A stretch of 64,000 bases of DNA, taken from contig JAURDA010000002.1 in NCBI GenBank assembly GCA_030828165.1, forward strand, positions 1-64,000. Reading direction: 5' to 3'. The first letter of the stretch is position 1, and every line of letters starts with the position of its first letter. The DNA comes from Candidatus Poseidonia sp. (GTDB lineage: Archaea > Thermoplasmatota > Poseidoniia > Poseidoniales > Poseidoniaceae). A program made the translations under genes and the position numbers. Below, piece by piece: positions 42,771 to 51,394 of the stretch. The notes below the pieces were generated by a model. It made no database searches. It was not told where the DNA came from and saw nothing but the letters and a program-made list of their open reading frames with translations.

Positions 42771-43694
42771 ATGACGATCAACAAGCCATCGGCCGACACC
42801 TCCCATCTCTACGACGGCAAGACCGTCCGGTCATCCGCTCCTTCGCGCAAGAAGGCTGCCGGCCAGGTTGGTAGCGGGAGCGATATTCCCAAGGATGCCA
42901 TCCCAACCGTCGAGATACCCTCGTTCATTGAAAGCCTCTTGGGCGGACCTCTGGTCCCGAAAATGAAGTTCCTTCCTCCTGACAAGATGGTACAAAACCT
43001 CCAAATCGGCGTCTACGGTGTTTTGGTAGCTTTGGCCTTCCTCACCTACATCATCTCGCCTCCTCAAGGGACCATGTGGTACATCGTGACCGGGAGCCTC
43101 GGCTTCGCCAACATCATGCAGTTGTTGGTCATCGCTGCTGCGACCGTTCTCGGCTTCATGGGCACCTTCAAGCGAGACGCTCGCCTTTCGTTGGGCAGCA
43201 ACTTGCTGTTCATTCTCGCCATTCTTCGCTTCGCCTCGTCCACGACGGCCCTGTCAAACGACCTCTTTGGTCTTCAGGACAGCCCGACCATGCTTTCCAT
43301 CCTCGTGGTGGTGTATTCCGTGTTGCTCATCATGTACTTTGAACTCAGCAACGGTGTGATTCGCTACTCCATGCTCGACACGAGTATCCGTACCAACGAA
43401 GTGTACGTTATGAATCCGAAAAAGATCGTTTCGAAGTACCACCGTTCGCTCGTGATCAACCCCGTGCTCGCCACGCTCCTGGCCTGGTTCGTCCTCTCAG
43501 CGAACACCATCTTGCCTGCGATTGTCGGCATCTTTTCCGAAGACACCGCTTTGCGAATGCGCGAATCGGTTGAGTTGACGTCCGTTTACGGCGTGGCCCT
43601 TGGCACCTTGTTCGTGTTCATCACGGTGGGCATCTTGTTCGGATTGAACTTGCCCACCCACCTGCAGCGTTTCCGAGAAAAGCAAGCCGAGTGA
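42771..43694 (+). CDS. multi-pass membrane protein, last gene of the MoxR operon, unknown
   Basis: A 307-residue protein: a cytosolic N-terminus (1-70, with basic and Ser-rich stretches), then about six hydrophobic segments (for example VYGVLVALAFLTYIIS, IMQLLVIAAATVLGFMG, MLSILVVVYSVLLIMYFE). No enzymatic motif is seen. Co-location with MoxR and DUF58 genes suggests it is a membrane component of that complex. It is 9 bp downstream of the DUF58 stop, consistent with one operon. Confidence 0.8.
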   Translation: MTINKPSADTSHLYDGKTVRSSAPSRKKAAGQVGSGSDIPKDAIPTVEIPSFIESLLGGPLVPKMKFLPPDKMVQNLQIGVYGVLVALAFLTYIISPPQGTMWYIVTGSLGFANIMQLLVIAAATVLGFMGTFKRDARLSLGSNLLFILAILRFASSTTALSNDLFGLQDSPTMLSILVVVYSVLLIMYFELSNGVIRYSMLDTSIRTNEVYVMNPKKIVSKYHRSLVINPVLATLLAWFVLSANTILPAIVGIFSEDTALRMRESVELTSVYGVALGTLFVFITVGILFGLNLPTHLQRFREKQAE

Positions 43695-43702
43695 ACGGAT
43701 GC

Positions 43703-45016
43703 TTAGGCTCTTGAAGCCTTGATTGAGGTCATTAATTCGTCCAACATCGCTGAGATGTCGACCCGTTGCGTGAGAAGGTGCGCTGACGTCTCCGTGACGT
43801 GGAGGAGACCTTCCTCAAGGGGCGTGTCTTCACCCATCAGTGCCTGAACTTCGGTCGCGTCTTTGCAACCGATGAAGGTGAGCATGGCGGCGAAGTAAGC
43901 GTACGTGGGTTCGAGGTCATGGCCGTTGAGAAGTTCAACACACCGTTTGACATCGTGCTGAGGGATGATGAGACGCCATCGGTTGGGTGTCGTTTCAAAC
44001 GAGCAGATTCGCACTTCGTTTTCCTGCAATTCGCTGAACACTTTTCCGAGAACGGTAGCGGCATCTTGAGTGTACTTGAGTCGGACATGCAAACAGGCTA
44101 CCCGGGGAATGCAAGCGACGCCTTTGACATACGAGGCGCCTTCAATGTCCGGGCCGATCACGGTTTTCATCTTGCTTTGTCCGTGCCCGGCAAGTTGCCG
44201 AATCTCAATGGGAATGCCGATGTTGTACACCGGTTCAACCGTTGCAGGATGGATGATGGTGGCGTCCGCATTGGCGAATTCAACGGCTTCTGCATAGCCG
44301 AGGTAGGGAATGGGGGACGAGGTGATGCCCCAGCGAGGGTTGACGGGATAGATGCCGAGAACGTCTTTCCACAACACGACCCGCTGAGCCTTCAATAAGG
44401 CGCCCAGCGCCGTCGCCGTGTGGTCGCTGCCCCCCCGGCCGAGGAGGGCGACGTTTCCGTCTCGTCCTTCGCCGAACCAACCCGTGACGACCGGAACACC
44501 GGTGAATGAATCGCGGTCAAGTTTCTCGGCCGACCGAACGAGGTCGACCGAACGCGCCGTCCCGATGCCGTCCAAACTCAGGCCAATGTCTTCTGCACCC
44601 AGAGGATGGGCATCGATGCCTCGCTGGACAAGGCCGTGGGCAATCACCAATGCCGAAAGCCGTTCACCAGCGGCGAGTAAACGGTTGTAGGCAACGGTGT
44701 CCCTGTCGTTGCTCGCAAGCGAGGCGAGCGACGTCTCAATGCCAGCGAGCACCCGCTGAAAGAGTTCGTACAGCGGCGAATCAACGAGGGAAGGAGCGAA
44801 CCGCAAATGGTGGCTGGCAAGGTCGTTCACCAGGCGACCTGCATACCTGGGTTCCTTGGCGGCCCGAATCAGTCGGTCCGTTGTACCCCAAAGGGCCGAT
44901 ACGACGAGGACAACCGGTTGGTCGGCCTCGTGAACGATGTGAGCAATGCGTTCAAGGTCGCTGCGATCCCGCAAGCACGAACCTCCAAACTTGTGGACTT
45001 CGGGTGCTTCATGCAT
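43703..45016 (-). CDS. lysC: aspartate kinase
   Basis: A 437-residue kinase making L-4-aspartyl phosphate. The N-terminus VHKFGGSCLRDRSDLERIA is the KFGGxS motif. The kinase body includes AGERLSALVIAHGL, VVTGWFGEGRDGNVALLGRGGSDHTA and the lysine-site region KDVLGIYPVNPR. The C-terminal 120 residues are two ACT-like regulatory domains. It starts inside the aroC stop (ATGCATGA, 8-base overlap), so it is translationally linked to the aromatic operon. A much longer open frame to 45355 exists but reads through aroC and is not real. Confidence 0.93.
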   Translation of the reverse strand: MHEAPEVHKFGGSCLRDRSDLERIAHIVHEADQPVVLVVSALWGTTDRLIRAAKEPRYAGRLVNDLASHHLRFAPSLVDSPLYELFQRVLAGIETSLASLASNDRDTVAYNRLLAAGERLSALVIAHGLVQRGIDAHPLGAEDIGLSLDGIGTARSVDLVRSAEKLDRDSFTGVPVVTGWFGEGRDGNVALLGRGGSDHTATALGALLKAQRVVLWKDVLGIYPVNPRWGITSSPIPYLGYAEAVEFANADATIIHPATVEPVYNIGIPIEIRQLAGHGQSKMKTVIGPDIEGASYVKGVACIPRVACLHVRLKYTQDAATVLGKVFSELQENEVRICSFETTPNRWRLIIPQHDVKRCVELLNGHDLEPTYAYFAAMLTFIGCKDATEVQALMGEDTPLEEGLLHVTETSAHLLTQRVDISAMLDELMTSIKASRA

Positions 45017-46112
45017 CGTTGAACCCTCCACGGACCAACAAATCTGCGATGACCACGATGGCCATGGCTTCGACAACAGCCACGCCACGGGGCGCAAGCA
45101 CCGGGTCGTGACGTCCTTTGACCAACAAGGGTTCTTGTCGGTTGGATGCCAGATTGAGGGTGACTTGTTCTTGAGGGATGCTTGAGGGGGGTTTGAGGGC
45201 CACTCGCACGTGAACCGTTGCACCGGTCGCAAGGCCTGCCAGAGCACCGTCCGGCCGGTCACCTTCCAAAGCAGGGGCGTCTGCGCTGCCGCCCCACATG
45301 TCGTTGTGTTCGCTACCGTGCATGGTTTGGACGCCAAAGCCGGAGCCGAATTCAACTCCGCGGGCGGCGGGGACGGCCATCATCGCTCGAGCAAGTGCAG
45401 GTTCCAATCCATCAAACCAGGGTTCGCCAAGGCCTAGGGGAAGGCCACGGATTTCCAAATCCACCCTTGAGCCGATGGAATCCCGCTGCTTTCTCGTCGC
45501 TTCAACGGTGTCCGCCATGTTTTGAGCGGCGCCGGGGTCTCGACAACGCAACGTTCTGCAGAGCTCGGAGGCCCATCGAGGGGGGCATTCTTCCATCGGC
45601 TTGGCTTGCACGTCACCAATGGCGCCGACTTGGGCTTCGATGGTGATGCCGTTGGTAAGCAGCCAAGGACGCAACAGAGCCGCCCCGGCTACCAAAGGGG
45701 CGGTCATGCGTGCGCTGGAGGTTCCCCCTCCACGGAGGTCGGCTTCACCCTTGGTTCGCTTGTGCATCACGAGGTCTTGGTGGCCGGGTCGCGGATGGTC
45801 GGGCAAGAAACCGTAATCCTTCGCCCTCGCATCCGCATTGGCGATTTTCAACGCAACGGGGCCTCCGGTTGTCATGCCGTTTTCGATTCCGCTGATCCAT
45901 TCAACGCGATCGTCTTCCTTTCGCTTGCTGCTGTAGGTGTCGCCGGTTTTCCTCAACGCCATGTCGGCGTTGATGCGGTCCTCGTCGACGGTCAAGCCGG
46001 GGGGGACGCCTTCGAGAACTGCCCCGACATGAGGTCCATGGCTCGACCCGTTGAGGGTAATGCACACAACTTCACCAAGGCGCATCTGCATGATGAACGG
46101 ATTTTTCCACAT
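45009..46112 (-). CDS. aroC: chorismate synthase
   Basis: A 367-residue flavin-dependent enzyme converting EPSP to chorismate. Family blocks visible are SSHGPHVG at the N-terminus (where the family usually reads GESHG), PRPGHQDLVMHKR and RGGGTSSARMTA. The catalytic His residues are present in both positions. Its C-terminal region ends in MAIVVIADLLVRGG. It lies between aroK and lysC on the same strand, and its stop overlaps lysC. Substitution of the usual Glu by Ser at the first motif is the only oddity. Confidence 0.92.
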   Translation of the reverse strand: MWKNPFIMQMRLGEVVCITLNGSSHGPHVGAVLEGVPPGLTVDEDRINADMALRKTGDTYSSKRKEDDRVEWISGIENGMTTGGPVALKIANADARAKDYGFLPDHPRPGHQDLVMHKRTKGEADLRGGGTSSARMTAPLVAGAALLRPWLLTNGITIEAQVGAIGDVQAKPMEECPPRWASELCRTLRCRDPGAAQNMADTVEATRKQRDSIGSRVDLEIRGLPLGLGEPWFDGLEPALARAMMAVPAARGVEFGSGFGVQTMHGSEHNDMWGGSADAPALEGDRPDGALAGLATGATVHVRVALKPPSSIPQEQVTLNLASNRQEPLLVKGRHDPVLAPRGVAVVEAMAIVVIADLLVRGGFNDA

Positions 46113-46133
46113 CTTTGCCCTTTTAGAAGGTGT

Positions 46134-47027
46134 TCACTCAAGTTCGTCGTCACCTTCGAGGGAGAGAAAGGAGGTTTCAAGAATTTCAATGCCCTTGTAG
46201 CGCCCGGTGTACCACGTCTTGATGCGGTCAACCGCTGCACGTTGATTTTCCGGAATCACCAAGGCCAAGGCGGGTCCAGAACCCGTGATACCGGCAGCTC
46301 GAGCGCTGTTCATGAACGAGTCGTTGGTCATTTTTCGACCATCGATGTCCCGCAGCGCGGCTGCAATGCCACGACCGTTCCACGTTAGAGCCACGAGGGG
46401 GTTTCGGGCTTGGAGGGCATCAAGTGCCTGCTGAAAGGCGGGGAGATGGGGTTCAAAGTCCGAAAGTTGGGGTTGATGCTCCCGCGGTCCACGGAGCACC
46501 AAGATCACGATCCATTCGTCGCTCGCCAGCCCTTCATCCTCAAGCAAAACGCCCTCCTCAATGGGTGCTTGAACGTCCACAAGTTTCCATCCGGGGGTCA
46601 TGCACCCCCATGCATCGTCAATCGAACCGGTCAACGACACGCCCGCTGCCAGCTGTGCCGTGGCGGCAAGGTGCACCCTTTCGTGGTCCTCCAAACGGAT
46701 TTCGGTGGCGTTTTCAAGCGCTCGAAGAGCCGCAATGCAAGTGGCTGCGGAAGACTTGAGGCCTTGTTTTGCGGGGATTTTAGAGTTGACCCCCCAATGA
46801 AGTTCCTCAGCGTTGTACCCCTCCGGGAGGGGTTGACCGGCGGCCTGCCAAGCCTCAAGCAATCGGTCAAGAAGCCCGTCGGGGTCACTGATATCCCGTT
46901 TGCTCGGGCGGTCGAGGAGGCGCACGGCGATCGGAAGGTTCAGCGCCATGCATGCGCCGTAGCCGAGCGGGGCTGCGTGCAACAGGCTGCACGCACCGTG
47001 GGCAGAACCCTTCCCCAAAACCGCCAT
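46134..47027 (-). CDS. aroK: shikimate kinase, archaeal GHMP type
   Basis: A 297-residue kinase of the GHMP fold, unrelated to bacterial AroK. It shows the ATP loop IPAKQGLKSSAATCIAALRAL, the N-terminal AHGACSLLHAAPLGYGACMAL and the C-terminal block AAGITGSGPALALVIP. Context is decisive: it lies between 3-dehydroquinate synthase II and chorismate synthase. It would phosphorylate shikimate at the 3-hydroxyl. The gap to its upstream partner (aroB') is 2 bp. Confidence 0.93.
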   Translation of the reverse strand: MAVLGKGSAHGACSLLHAAPLGYGACMALNLPIAVRLLDRPSKRDISDPDGLLDRLLEAWQAAGQPLPEGYNAEELHWGVNSKIPAKQGLKSSAATCIAALRALENATEIRLEDHERVHLAATAQLAAGVSLTGSIDDAWGCMTPGWKLVDVQAPIEEGVLLEDEGLASDEWIVILVLRGPREHQPQLSDFEPHLPAFQQALDALQARNPLVALTWNGRGIAAALRDIDGRKMTNDSFMNSARAAGITGSGPALALVIPENQRAAVDRIKTWYTGRYKGIEILETSFLSLEGDDELE

Positions 47028-47029
47028 CG

Positions 47030-48058
47030 TTACCTTTCCTCCACACGGCTGTCAATGGTCTTCCCCAAGTGACGTCTTCCGTGCCCACTCCATCCCAGCG
47101 CAACATCGCCAGCGGCGATGTCGGTTACGGAGACAGGTGTATCGAGATTGGCCATCAAACGAACCGTCTCTGCTTGTTGCATGAACACATGAGACATTTG
47201 AGGTTTCCGTTTGCTGTTCCCGGTCGGTTTCACCGTGATTTTCAACATCGGACGTTGTTCAATTTTGATTCGGCCAAGCACAACAGGCCTCGTGGTCCCG
47301 ATGGAAGTCACCGCCAAAAGAGCGTCTCCAGCACGCAACTCAGCCATGTACTTCGTTGAACGGTCGGCCATCAAGACGTAGGCGTGCGGTGCTCCTGCAT
47401 TGACGCGAAACGGGCGGGTAGGAACAAAGGTTGAGGGCACGGTTTCGCTGTGAACGAGAATGAGCGTGGATGCGGACGAGCCGATCAGCAGGCCTTCTCC
47501 GGGTTGAAGCAGGGAGAGGAAGTCCAGGCAATAGCGGTCACCAAGACCGGCTTCCTCCACGCTTTCAACGATCATTTCGCAAACAGGAAGCTCATCCCCG
47601 TATTCAACCGGGACGGGCGAAGGATCCTCGTGCTGATGGCGTTGCGCTTTCACCACGGCAGCGGCCTCGAGGAGGGCAGGGGCCCGCTCCACAACCAAGG
47701 CATCGACGCCTTGTTCAAGGGCAAATCCTGCTCCTTGTGCTTGCAGCGGTGTCGTGATGACGGCGGCGATTTTTGTCGGGCTACCGGTGCGGGCCGCGAT
47801 GAGGTTCTCCAAGGGAATCATCGACCACGATTCGCATTCGACCAAAATCCATTCCACACTACCGATCAGTTCAATCCCGCTGGCTTGAGAGGCTCCATCC
47901 TCGATTCGAACGTAAGCGCCCAAAGGGCCATCCGGGCCAACAAGGCTGCCGGTGGAAACATGGAGGTGGTGGTCGGTGGGTTCTGGGAGGAGGTATCGGT
48001 CAATGCCCTCGTTCTCCAACGGAACTTCTCCGGGAGCGAGACGAAGCCAGATTTCCAT
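47030..48058 (-). CDS. 3-dehydroquinate synthase II (AroB', archaeal)
   Basis: A 342-residue enzyme of the archaeal DHQ synthase II family, which oxidatively deaminates and cyclises 2-amino-3,7-dideoxy-D-threo-hept-6-ulosonate to 3-dehydroquinate. Typical blocks are PLENLIAA in the first third, GLLIGSSASTLILVHSE, and the C-terminal QQAETVRLMANLDTPVSVTDI. It replaces the DAHP-dependent AroB. Start at ATG 48058 is supported by a GGTGAG ribosome binding site; it overlaps the end of the upstream aroA' gene by a few bases of leader only. Confidence 0.93.
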   Translation of the reverse strand: MEIWLRLAPGEVPLENEGIDRYLLPEPTDHHLHVSTGSLVGPDGPLGAYVRIEDGASQASGIELIGSVEWILVECESWSMIPLENLIAARTGSPTKIAAVITTPLQAQGAGFALEQGVDALVVERAPALLEAAAVVKAQRHQHEDPSPVPVEYGDELPVCEMIVESVEEAGLGDRYCLDFLSLLQPGEGLLIGSSASTLILVHSETVPSTFVPTRPFRVNAGAPHAYVLMADRSTKYMAELRAGDALLAVTSIGTTRPVVLGRIKIEQRPMLKITVKPTGNSKRKPQMSHVFMQQAETVRLMANLDTPVSVTDIAAGDVALGWSGHGRRHLGKTIDSRVEER

Positions 48059-48066
48059 GCACTCAC

Positions 48067-48864
48067 CTACCATTCACAAGCAGCGAGGGCTTCTTCGACG
48101 GTCGCTCCTTTGTGAACGAGCAACACCAAGGCCCTTGCCATCGATTCGGGGTGGGGGTGGGCGAACACTTGACGCCCCATGCAAACGCCTCCCGCCCCCA
48201 CTTCCAAAGCCGAGGCCACCATCTCGAGCACCGCTCGTTGGTCGCCGCTTGCAGGGCCACCAGCGACCAACAGCGGGATTGGGGCCGCAGCGACCACGTG
48301 TGAAAACGAGGCTTGTGTCCCGGTCCACGTGGTCTTTGCGGCATCGCATCCCAATTCAAAAGCCAAGCGAACTGCGTGGGCTTGGCAGCCCGTGAGGTCG
48401 CCTTCAACGGGGTTGAGGTTTGGGCCCCGGGCATAGACCATACCAAAGGACGGGAGGCCGAGCAGGTGTGCCTGCCGATTCAATTCACCCATTCGCTCGA
48501 TCATCTCGGGTTCGGTTTCGCTTCCCATGTTGACTTGGCTTGAAACGCCGATGCCCCCACGACTCAAGGTCTCGTCCGCTCCGCCAACGAGCACCTTGTT
48601 GTTGCTGTTGGCTCCAGCGTGGCGGGTTGAAACCGAGTAGTGAATCACCATGTTGGTTTTCGTGCCTTGGCAGAGATGAGCATACCGGCTCACCACGCCT
48701 TTTTGCGCAAGAATCACGTCAACCTCAGCACGAACCAACTTTTTGATGAGCCCTTCGAGGTCGTCAAGACCGGCGTTTGGAAAGTCGGATGCTCCGTGGT
48801 CAATTGGAATCCAGACGCCCTTGCCGCCGGGAAGCAGAGCCTTGAGCCGTTCGGCTTTGTCCAT
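48067..48864 (-). CDS. 2-amino-3,7-dideoxy-D-threo-hept-6-ulosonate synthase (AroA', class I aldolase fold)
   Basis: A 265-residue class I aldolase of the archaeal FbaB/ADH synthase family, joining L-aspartate 4-semialdehyde with a deoxyketohexose phosphate. The opening VWIPIDHGASDFP is typical, and the Schiff-base Lys is in CDAAKTTWTG. The end reads GGVCMGRQVFAHPHP. Position directly before DHQ synthase II strongly favours ADH synthase over fructose-bisphosphate aldolase. It fits the White-type early shikimate route known from Methanocaldococcus. Confidence 0.9.
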   Translation of the reverse strand: MDKAERLKALLPGGKGVWIPIDHGASDFPNAGLDDLEGLIKKLVRAEVDVILAQKGVVSRYAHLCQGTKTNMVIHYSVSTRHAGANSNNKVLVGGADETLSRGGIGVSSQVNMGSETEPEMIERMGELNRQAHLLGLPSFGMVYARGPNLNPVEGDLTGCQAHAVRLAFELGCDAAKTTWTGTQASFSHVVAAAPIPLLVAGGPASGDQRAVLEMVASALEVGAGGVCMGRQVFAHPHPESMARALVLLVHKGATVEEALAACEW

Positions 48865-48907
48865 GGTGATGGGATGTCGCCCCGTTCATCAAAGGTTTGT
48901 ATCTCCC

Positions 48908-49546
48908 TCAATTGTCCATTTGGTCGGCCAACCATTTGAGCGCTGTTTGTTCAGCCGTGCTGAGGTGCTCCTGGAACGTTGACCTGGCGATGCCCTTGAC
49001 CTCGGCAAGGCCTTGCATGGTGATGCGTTTGGGGTCTTCGTAGAATCCGTGTTGTGCGGCGAGACGAAAGCATTCCAATTGCCGGACCGTGAGGTGATCT
49101 TCAAAACCTTCAAGCTTCTTTTCGAGGTGTTGGACAGTTACCGTTGAGGGAGGAATGAAGGTTTTGCTCATACGGACGAACCGGGCCACTGCGTCGGGAA
49201 GTCCTCGTATGGTGAGGGAGAAGCCCCCGTCCTCGTAAAGGCACGGAACAAGGATGTGGATGTTCTCGGTGGTGGTGGCCAAACGCACCAAAGGGTGGGT
49301 GTTAAAGGCGACCAAGGCGGCCACGCCGTTTTGGTTCAGGACTTGTTCCACCTCAAGGAACGGTAACGCTCGGAGGTCGTCCACGCCCTTGCCTTCTCTG
49401 TAGACCGGGGCGAGGAGTTGGCGAACCCCCTTCTCGTTGATGAGGAGGTTGCCAGTGATGCTCAATCGCTGAACGATGTCGTCCATGACTGCCATCGGCG
49501 TCCCAGCGAGGTCGCTTCTGCTCCACGCCATCATGACCTCTCGCAT
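48908..49546 (-). CDS. HTH_10 (bacterio-opsin activator-like) transcription regulator
   Basis: A 212-residue regulator. Residues about 1-145 form a sensor domain without recognised family; the last 60 residues are an HTH_10 domain of bacterio-opsin activator type (LTVRQLECFRLAAQHGFYED and IARSTFQEHLSTAEQTALKW). It is the first gene of the minus-strand block leading into the aromatic operon (43-bp gap to aroA'), so it probably controls that operon. A TATA-like element lies 25 bp before its start codon, suggesting a leaderless transcript. Confidence 0.83.
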   Translation of the reverse strand: MREVMMAWSRSDLAGTPMAVMDDIVQRLSITGNLLINEKGVRQLLAPVYREGKGVDDLRALPFLEVEQVLNQNGVAALVAFNTHPLVRLATTTENIHILVPCLYEDGGFSLTIRGLPDAVARFVRMSKTFIPPSTVTVQHLEKKLEGFEDHLTVRQLECFRLAAQHGFYEDPKRITMQGLAEVKGIARSTFQEHLSTAEQTALKWLADQMDN

Positions 49547-49569
49547 GATTCAACCTGCCCTCAAATGGT

Positions 49570-49577
49570 TGTATAAA
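49570..49577. promoter_or_regulatory. shared TATA-like element for divergent genes
   Basis: GTATAAAC on the plus strand reads GTTTATAC on the minus strand, so it can act in both directions. On the minus strand it lies about 25 bp before the regulator gene's ATG at 49546, the spacing expected of a leaderless promoter. On the plus strand it would start a transcript about 50 bp before ATG 49652. Confidence 0.5.
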
Positions 49578-49651
49578 CTATCGCCGTCCATTAAAGATGG
49601 TGGATAGCCGGGTTGCGTATGTTTCAAGAGGTAGTTCGGTATGGAGAAAAC

Positions 49652-51394
49652 ATGGCGTTGACCGATTACATGTTGACCTACGCTCTTGGAGGGGCGTTCG
49701 TGACGGGTTTGCTGTTCATCGTCATGCGTCGCGAGGCACAGGTCAACATTCAAAGTGGAATGAATGCGGAAGGCCTGATGCAACAACATTCCGGTATGGG
49801 TTTTGGGAAAGCCAAGAAGAACCTCGATCGAAAACTCGCCACGGTTCAAGAGATGCTTCGCCAACAAAACCAAGGCGACCGAGCGCTCGCGGAGGAACGG
49901 TTCAACGCAAGAAGGGAACAGCAAGCGTCGGCCGAAGCCGAGGCTCGACGTCAGCGGGAACTCGAGGCTGAGCGTCTGCGTGCTGAACAAGAAGAATCCC
50001 TTCGCAAGGAGCAAGAAGAAGCCGACCGTCGGGCCGCTGAGCGAGAGGCTGAAGAGGCCCGTTTGGCTGCTGAACGGGAAGCTGAGCGACAGCAAGAACT
50101 CGCTGACGCCGAAGCCGAACGTCTCCAAGAAATTGAGGCTGCCCGGGAACAAGAGGAACTCGAATCCCGGGAGGCTGCACAGCGGGCCATGGCCGAACTC
50201 CGAGCCCGGTTGGAACGCGAAGGTGCTCAATCTTCCGACGTCCAAATTTCCTTGATGTGGAACAACTACAACGACCTTGACATCCACGTTGTCTGCCCGT
50301 CCGGTGAGCGCATTCACGGCGGCAACAAAACCTCCGAGTGCGGCGGTGTGCTGGACGTCGATGCCAACGTTCGGGCCGAAACCCGAAAGCCCGTCGAGAA
50401 CGTGTTTTGGGAAGATGGAAAAGCCCCGGCGGGGAAGTACCAAGTCTACGTCCACTATTACAAGAAGCACAAGAAGCGACGCAGCAAGGACCCAACCAAG
50501 TTCCAGGTCATCATCAATCAAGGCGGCGACCCGCGTGAATACAACGGCGAGTTGTCCGCCGGAGACCCGATCATGCTCGTGGCTGAGTTCACCCTTGCCT
50601 CTCCCGAGGAACGGGCTGCTCGCCGGCGAGAACTCGAAGCCGAACTCAGGGCTGAAGGCATTGACGTGCCGGAGGCGAACGAAGAGGCTGCTGAGGCGGA
50701 GGCTCAACGGCAGGCAGCCATGGCAGAGGCTGAAGCCGAGCGTTTGGCCGAAATCGAGGCTGCGCGGGAGCAAGAGGAGTTGGAATCGCGCCAAGCGGCT
50801 GAACGGGCAATGTCGGAATTGAAGGCTCGACTTGAACGAGAGGGTGCGCAGTCGTCCGATGTTCAAATCTCGTTGATGTGGAACAATTACAACGACCTCG
50901 ATCTCCACGTTGTTTGTCCGTCCGGGGAACGCATTCACGGCGGGAACAAAAAATCCGCTTGCGGCGGTGAGTTGGACGTTGACGCCAACGTTCGAGCCGA
51001 AACTCGAAAGCCCGTTGAGAACGTGTTTTGGGAAGATGGCAAGGCTCCCGCAGGGACGTACCAAGTCTACGTTCACCACTACAAAAAGCACGATAAGCGG
51101 CGTAGCAAGGACCCGACCAAGTTCCAGGTCATCGTCAACCAAGGCGGCGACATGCGGGAATACAACGGGGAATTGTCAACCGGCGACCCCATCATGCTCG
51201 TGGCTGAATTTGCCCTGCCCTCTGTTGAAGAGCGAGCCGCCCGCAAGCGAGAACTCGAAGAACAACTCCAGCATGCTCAAAGCGGCGCTGAAGATGATGC
51301 TCCCGATGCAGGTGACGGCGAAGGTGCGGAGTCCAAGGAAGACGATGCGCTTCCGTCTGCACCCGACCTTGACGCTCTCTCAGGCGACGAGTGA
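49652..51394 (+). CDS. membrane-anchored coiled-coil protein with tandem YfaP-like domains
   Basis: A 580-residue protein. A short hydrophobic segment (about 8-26, YALGGAFVTGLLFIVMRR) precedes a long charged coiled coil (about 60-195). Then come two near-identical copies of a beta domain reading SSDVQISLMWNNYNDLDIHV, with PSGERIHGGNK and GGVLDVDANVRAETRKPVEN, like YfaP/DUF2135. A second coiled-coil segment joins the two copies, and the C-terminus is acidic. The copies start 621 bp apart and extend about 530 bp. ATG 49652, behind GGAGAAAAC, is preferred; an ATG at 49619 is also possible. Probably anchored and cytosolic; the function is unknown. Confidence 0.8.
   Translation: MALTDYMLTYALGGAFVTGLLFIVMRREAQVNIQSGMNAEGLMQQHSGMGFGKAKKNLDRKLATVQEMLRQQNQGDRALAEERFNARREQQASAEAEARRQRELEAERLRAEQEESLRKEQEEADRRAAEREAEEARLAAEREAERQQELADAEAERLQEIEAAREQEELESREAAQRAMAELRARLEREGAQSSDVQISLMWNNYNDLDIHVVCPSGERIHGGNKTSECGGVLDVDANVRAETRKPVENVFWEDGKAPAGKYQVYVHYYKKHKKRRSKDPTKFQVIINQGGDPREYNGELSAGDPIMLVAEFTLASPEERAARRRELEAELRAEGIDVPEANEEAAEAEAQRQAAMAEAEAERLAEIEAAREQEELESRQAAERAMSELKARLEREGAQSSDVQISLMWNNYNDLDLHVVCPSGERIHGGNKKSACGGELDVDANVRAETRKPVENVFWEDGKAPAGTYQVYVHHYKKHDKRRSKDPTKFQVIVNQGGDMREYNGELSTGDPIMLVAEFALPSVEERAARKRELEEQLQHAQSGAEDDAPDAGDGEGAESKEDDALPSAPDLDALSGDE
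50111..50640. repeat. intragenic tandem duplication, copy 1
   Basis: Codes for the first coiled-coil-plus-YfaP unit. It aligns with copy 2 at a constant 621-bp offset (207 codons), so there has been no net indel between the copies. Most differences are silent or conservative, which suggests either recent duplication or strong sequence maintenance. Confidence 0.8.
50732..51261. repeat. intragenic tandem duplication, copy 2
   Basis: The second copy. The domain core differs from copy 1 at only a few residues (for example KTSECGGV versus KKSACGGE, and YYKKHKKRR versus HYKKHDKRR). Confidence 0.8.

Noticed and set aside
45017-45355. N-terminal extension of the aspartate kinase frame
   Set aside because: The extra residues are the out-of-frame reading of aroC; the KFGGS start lies just after 45016.
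49550-51142. 530-residue minus-strand frame rich in Leu, Val and Phe, apparently repeated
   Set aside because: Its repeats are the antisense of the tandem YfaP-like duplication; no RBS or membrane-protein logic.
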